Shown in pieces: positions 13,910 through 16,864 of a DNA stretch of 16,864 nt. A program made the translations under genes and the position numbers. Source of the stretch: an uncultured Bacilli bacterium (GTDB taxonomy: Bacteria > Bacillota_I > Bacilli_A > RF39 > UBA660); contig CANQYR010000012.1 of the NCBI GenBank assembly GCA_947628125.1, positions 1 to 16,864 on the forward strand, written 5' to 3'. Below the pieces are notes generated by a model that saw nothing but the letters and a program-made list of their open reading frames with translations, ran no database searches and was not told the DNA's origin. Numbering within the stretch: position 1 is the stretch's first letter; each line of letters begins with the position of its first letter.

Positions 13910-16484
13910 AAACGCCAAGTTTAATGCCTTTCTTTTTTAAAAATAGTTTTCTTATAAAATCGATGGGAATAACTGATAGGCTTAATATGATTACTAATAG
14001 GAGTTCTTTTGATGTTAAACCAAAGGTTCTAAATAATTCCCCACCTTTATATATTAGGAAAATTTGAACGGTTGATATGAATAAGATGGTAATGATAAAG
14101 ACTTTGTTTTTACAAATGTTAGCGAATAAATTAAGGCGATAAGTTCTAGCATTAAAGGCATTACCTAAACCGATAAAAATAAATAAGGCAAAATAAGCGG
14201 TCATGAGATATTTTAAGTCGCTGTCAAATCGTATATAGTTTCTAATTATTGGTGATTTTAAGAAGAAGATACATAATAAGGCTGAGTAAAGGCCCATCCA
14301 AATTATTTGACTTAACATGTATTTATTCATGATTGGTTCATCTTTGGCTTTGGGTTTATCGAGCATGGTTTCTTCTAAGGCTGGTTCAAAGGAAAAAGCA
14401 AGGCCGGCGAAGGTATCCATGATCATATTTATCCATAACATTTGAATGATTGTTATGGGTGTGTTTACCCCGATAAAGGGGCCAATTATGGATAAAAATA
14501 AGGCGCAGAAGTTACATGTTAGTTGGTAGATGATAAATTTTCTGATGCTTTTAAAGATTGTTCTTCCATATAATATAGCTTTACTTATTGAGGCAATATT
14601 ATCATCTAGTATGACGATGTCGCTTGCTTCTTTGGCAACAATGGTACCACTACCCATGGCAAAGCCAACGTTAGCTTTTTTAAGGGCTGGTGCATCATTT
14701 ACGCCATCCCCGGTCATGCCGACGACAAAGTTATTTTTGATAGCTAAGTTTACGAGTTTACTTTTATCTTTAGGTAAGGCTCTTGATATTACTTTAATGT
14801 TAGGAAGCATTTTAGATAGTTCTTCATCACTGTAGGAGTTTAGTTCGTCGCTAGATAGGATTATGTCTTTATTACTTGTTATTATTCCTACTTCTTTAGC
14901 TATAGATGTGGCGGTTTCTTTAGAGTCACCGGTTATCATTACAACACTTATGCCGGCATTTTTTATTTTTTGAACGCCTTCTTTGGCTTCGCTTCTTAGT
15001 TCGTCTTTAATGGCTACATATCCTAAGAAAACCATGGTTTCATTTTTTTTATAGGCTAAGGCTATGACTCTTGTTCCTCTTTTGGTTAGATTTTCAATTT
15101 CGGATAAGATACCTTTTTTACTTATAAATAGTTTTTCTTCACCATTTTTGGTAAGCATTTTGGTGCAGTTTGGTATTATTTTTTCACTTGCCCCTTTTAT
15201 AAAAATTGTTGTTTCATTATTTTCTTTAATGGTGGCACTTGAATATTTTATGGTACTAGAAAAGGGTGTTTTGTTTAATACTTTAACTTGGTATTTTTCG
15301 TTTTTATCCAAAAATTTTAATAAGGCTTGGTCAGTGGTGTTGCCACCTATTATTTTGTTATCAGAAAAAATACTTTCATTGTTATACAAAATGTTTAATA
15401 TTACTTTATGGGCATAGCTTGGATATTTTTTTAGGTCTTCTATTTTGGAAAAGCTATCTAACTGGCCACTTGTGATATTTATTACTTCGGGTTTACCTTT
15501 GGTTAGGGTTCCGGTTTTATCGGTGAAAAGAATGTTTAAGGATCCGGTTGTTTCAATGCCAATTAATTTTCTTACTAATACATTTTCTTTGAGCATTTTT
15601 TTCATGTTACTTGATAATACTAGGGTTATCATCATAGGTAGGCCTTCTGGGACGGCAACGACAATGATGGTGACGGCTAATGTTAAGGCATATATTAAGT
15701 AGTCTAGCATTTGATGGACATCTTTGATGGTATTTATAATTTCTGTTATTTGAAAGTTATTATTGATAACAATAACAGAAAAAAGATAAGAAAGTGTAAC
15801 CAACACGGCTCCCAAATAACCAATTTTGCTGATTGTTTGGGCTAATCCCCTGAGTCTTAATTTTAAAGGACTTATTGGTTCTTGTTCTTGGACTTCTTTA
15901 GCTAAGGAACCATAGATGGTTTTATCCCCGACTTTGGTAACGATCATTTTCGCTTGGCCATCATAGACAACGGAGCCTCTTAAAACGGTGGATTGTTCTT
16001 CTTTGTTTATCTCTTTACTTTCCCCGTTTAGTTTAGATTCATCAACTCTTATGTTACCTTTTATTAAATAGCCATCGGCTGGCACGGCATCACCTGGGCT
16101 TAATAAGACTAAGTCATTAACTACTATATCTTCTAGGGGCACTTCTACTACTTTATTGTTTCGCATTACTTTGACATAAATTTTTTTACTTTCTTCTTGC
16201 AGGTTTTTGAAGGCTTCTTCAGATCCATATTCACTTATGGTTGATATGAAGGAAGAGAGAAAAATGGCGATTAGTATTCCTAATGTTTCAAACCAGTCAA
16301 AATCTTTAAATAAGAAGACAATTTTAATGGCTAATGCGATTAAAAGGATTTTTATGATTGGGTCTCCTAAGGATTCAATCATTAAGCCAATAAAACCTTT
16401 TTGTTTTATTTTGGTGATAGTGTTTGCTCCATATTGTTTACGATTTTTTTCAACTTCTTTTTCCGTTAGTCCATTCCATAGCAT
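13908..16484 (-). CDS. Calcium-translocating P-type ATPase (type IIB-like)
   Basis: This 858-residue P-type ATPase looks complete. In order: N-terminal cation ATPase domain, M1-M2, actuator domain with NGES (153-156, replacing TGES), M3-M4 with VVAVPEGLP (275-283), phosphorylation loop DKTGT (Asp322), nucleotide-binding KGAS (430-433), MITGD (516-520), TGDGVNDAP (591-599), and a C-terminal six-helix region. Residues matching SERCA Ca2+ site II are present: Glu280 in M4, and Asn686 and Asp690 in M6. Ala661 replaces the site I Glu in M5 (QLTCNFCA), the pattern of one-Ca2+ PMCA/LMCA1-type pumps. It should export Ca2+ from the cytoplasm. An AGGAGGA site precedes the ATG by 10 bases. No clear promoter is seen in the 77 bp upstream. 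Confidence 0.93.
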   Translation of the reverse strand: MLWNGLTEKEVEKNRKQYGANTITKIKQKGFIGLMIESLGDPIIKILLIALAIKIVFLFKDFDWFETLGILIAIFLSSFISTISEYGSEEAFKNLQEESKKIYVKVMRNNKVVEVPLEDIVVNDLVLLSPGDAVPADGYLIKGNIRVDESKLNGESKEINKEEQSTVLRGSVVYDGQAKMIVTKVGDKTIYGSLAKEVQEQEPISPLKLRLRGLAQTISKIGYLGAVLVTLSYLFSVIVINNNFQITEIINTIKDVHQMLDYLIYALTLAVTIIVVAVPEGLPMMITLVLSSNMKKMLKENVLVRKLIGIETTGSLNILFTDKTGTLTKGKPEVINITSGQLDSFSKIEDLKKYPSYAHKVILNILYNNESIFSDNKIIGGNTTDQALLKFLDKNEKYQVKVLNKTPFSSTIKYSSATIKENNETTIFIKGASEKIIPNCTKMLTKNGEEKLFISKKGILSEIENLTKRGTRVIALAYKKNETMVFLGYVAIKDELRSEAKEGVQKIKNAGISVVMITGDSKETATSIAKEVGIITSNKDIILSSDELNSYSDEELSKMLPNIKVISRALPKDKSKLVNLAIKNNFVVGMTGDGVNDAPALKKANVGFAMGSGTIVAKEASDIVILDDNIASISKAILYGRTIFKSIRKFIIYQLTCNFCALFLSIIGPFIGVNTPITIIQMLWINMIMDTFAGLAFSFEPALEETMLDKPKAKDEPIMNKYMLSQIIWMGLYSALLCIFFLKSPIIRNYIRFDSDLKYLMTAYFALFIFIGLGNAFNARTYRLNLFANICKNKVFIITILFISTVQIFLIYKGGELFRTFGLTSKELLLVIILSLSVIPIDFIRKLFLKKKGIKLGV

Positions 16485-16533
16485 TTTTAATAAGTCCTCC
16501 TAAAAAAGGATATGCTAAATTTATTTTTTTATG

Positions 16534-16561
16534 AAAAAAAACTGTGTTTTTGAGCACAGTC
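16534..16561 (-). terminator. Rho-independent terminator of the right-edge surface protein gene
   Basis: On the minus strand ACTGTG pairs with CACAGT (6 bp, eight-base loop), followed by seven T residues. It starts one base after the stop codon of the right-edge gene and lies upstream of the Ca2+ ATPase, so the two are probably separate units. Confidence 0.8.
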
Positions 16562-16864
16562 TTATAATTTGTAAATTTTATTTTTCTTTGTTATGAAATA
16601 GATTGTTCCACCACTAATGGAAATAAGTAAAAGTATCATTAATGGCAAGTTATTACCTGTTACAGGGTTATCAATTGGACACGCTATTTCCCATTCTTCT
16701 TTAGTAACTTCTTTTCCTTCATCATCATAGTATTTATCGTTTTCAATTCGGCATTTTGGATTACATTCTTTTTCAAATGTTTTTTTGTCTACTTCTTTAC
16801 CATTTTTATCATAGTATTTGTCGTTTTCAAATTTACATGATGGGTTACATTCTTTTTCAAATGT
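16562..16864 (-). CDS. Cell-wall-anchored surface protein, C-terminal fragment (cut by window edge)
   Basis: The last 100 residues of a larger protein are visible; the start lies beyond the window. Two and a part copies of a 28-residue Cys-containing repeat come first: TFEKECNPSCKFENDKYYDK followed by NGKEVDKK, then a close copy. The sorting signal follows: NPVTG (residues 66-70 of the fragment), a hydrophobic stretch (LPLMILLLISISGGTIYFI) and a basic tail with TKKNK. This is the layout of sortase substrates, with NPxTG replacing LPxTG, as in several Firmicute lineages. The product should therefore be displayed on the cell wall. The hairpin terminator follows directly after the TAA. The family of the missing N-terminal part is unknown. 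Confidence 0.85.
   Translation of the reverse strand, partial: TFEKECNPSCKFENDKYYDKNGKEVDKKTFEKECNPKCRIENDKYYDDEGKEVTKEEWEIACPIDNPVTGNNLPLMILLLISISGGTIYFITKKNKIYKL
16697..16864 (-). repeat. 84-bp tandem repeat in the surface protein gene
   Basis: Two full copies of an 84-bp (28-residue) unit are seen (16781-16864 and 16697-16780). They share TFEKECNP, ENDKYYD and GKEV, and a degenerate third start (EEWEIACP) follows. Cys residues recur every 28 residues at fragment positions 6, 34 and 62. More copies may lie outside the window. Confidence 0.85.

Noticed and set aside
14530..16503. Several 80-117 codon plus-strand open frames inside the Ca2+ ATPase gene
   Set aside because: They are antisense shadows of a complete P-type ATPase, with no ribosome binding sites or family resemblance.

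Overview
The window is AT-rich (about 30% G+C by eye) and looks like the chromosome of a Gram-positive Bacillota, most likely a gut-type Bacilli/Clostridia or walled Mollicutes-related lineage. Reasons: AAGGAG-type ribosome binding sites, lipobox lipoproteins, an NPxTG sortase-type anchor, a YerB-like DUF3048 lipoprotein, and no outer-membrane genes. UGA acts as a stop, because the sugar transferase ends in TGA inside an ATGA overlap, so this is not a Mycoplasma-type code. Taxonomy below phylum is inference. Every gene except one small regulator lies on the minus strand, so transcription runs from right to left.

Region 1 (about 1-7300) is a surface polysaccharide (capsule or wall glycan) operon of the Wzx/Wzy type. 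In transcription order it has a strong extended -10 promoter, a priming phosphoglycosyl transferase, a DUF3048 lipoprotein, a DUF4422 glycosyltransferase, a LicD-family phospho-transferase, a GT2 glycosyltransferase, a Wzy-like polymerase, a Wzx flippase and the first codons of UDP-galactopyranose mutase (glf), cut by the window edge. Most junctions are overlaps or gaps of 2-14 bp.

Region 2 (about 7330-11600) is a compact phosphonate operon: PEP mutase fused to an N-terminal cytidylyltransferase-like domain, phosphonopyruvate decarboxylase, a stand-alone nucleotidyltransferase and an iron-type alcohol dehydrogenase. It ends in a hairpin terminator that overlaps the last stop codon. The gene set predicts PEP -> phosphonopyruvate -> phosphonoacetaldehyde -> 2-hydroxyethylphosphonate -> CMP-2-hydroxyethylphosphonate. 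The LicD protein of region 1 is the obvious candidate to move this group onto the glycan. Together the two operons would make a hydroxyethylphosphonate-decorated, galactofuranose-containing surface polymer. No aminotransferase for the aminoethylphosphonate branch is present in the window.

Region 3 (about 11625-13910) is a small surface island: a membrane-anchored protein with three Ltp-family repeats, a small four-helix membrane protein and a DUF4352 lipoprotein. They lie divergent from a 78-residue Xre/Cro-type regulator. A perfect 9+9 bp inverted repeat sits between the two start sites, directly upstream of an extended -10 promoter. The arrangement suggests a repressor-controlled envelope operon, and the Ltp repeats suggest a phage-exclusion role (inference).

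Region 4 (about 13880-16864) has a bidirectional terminator, a full-length type IIB-like Ca2+ P-type ATPase, and at the right edge the C-terminus of a repeat-containing cell-wall-anchored protein with its terminator. No tRNA, rRNA, CRISPR array, insertion sequence or riboswitch was recognised, and no gene-free stretch exceeds about 125 bases.
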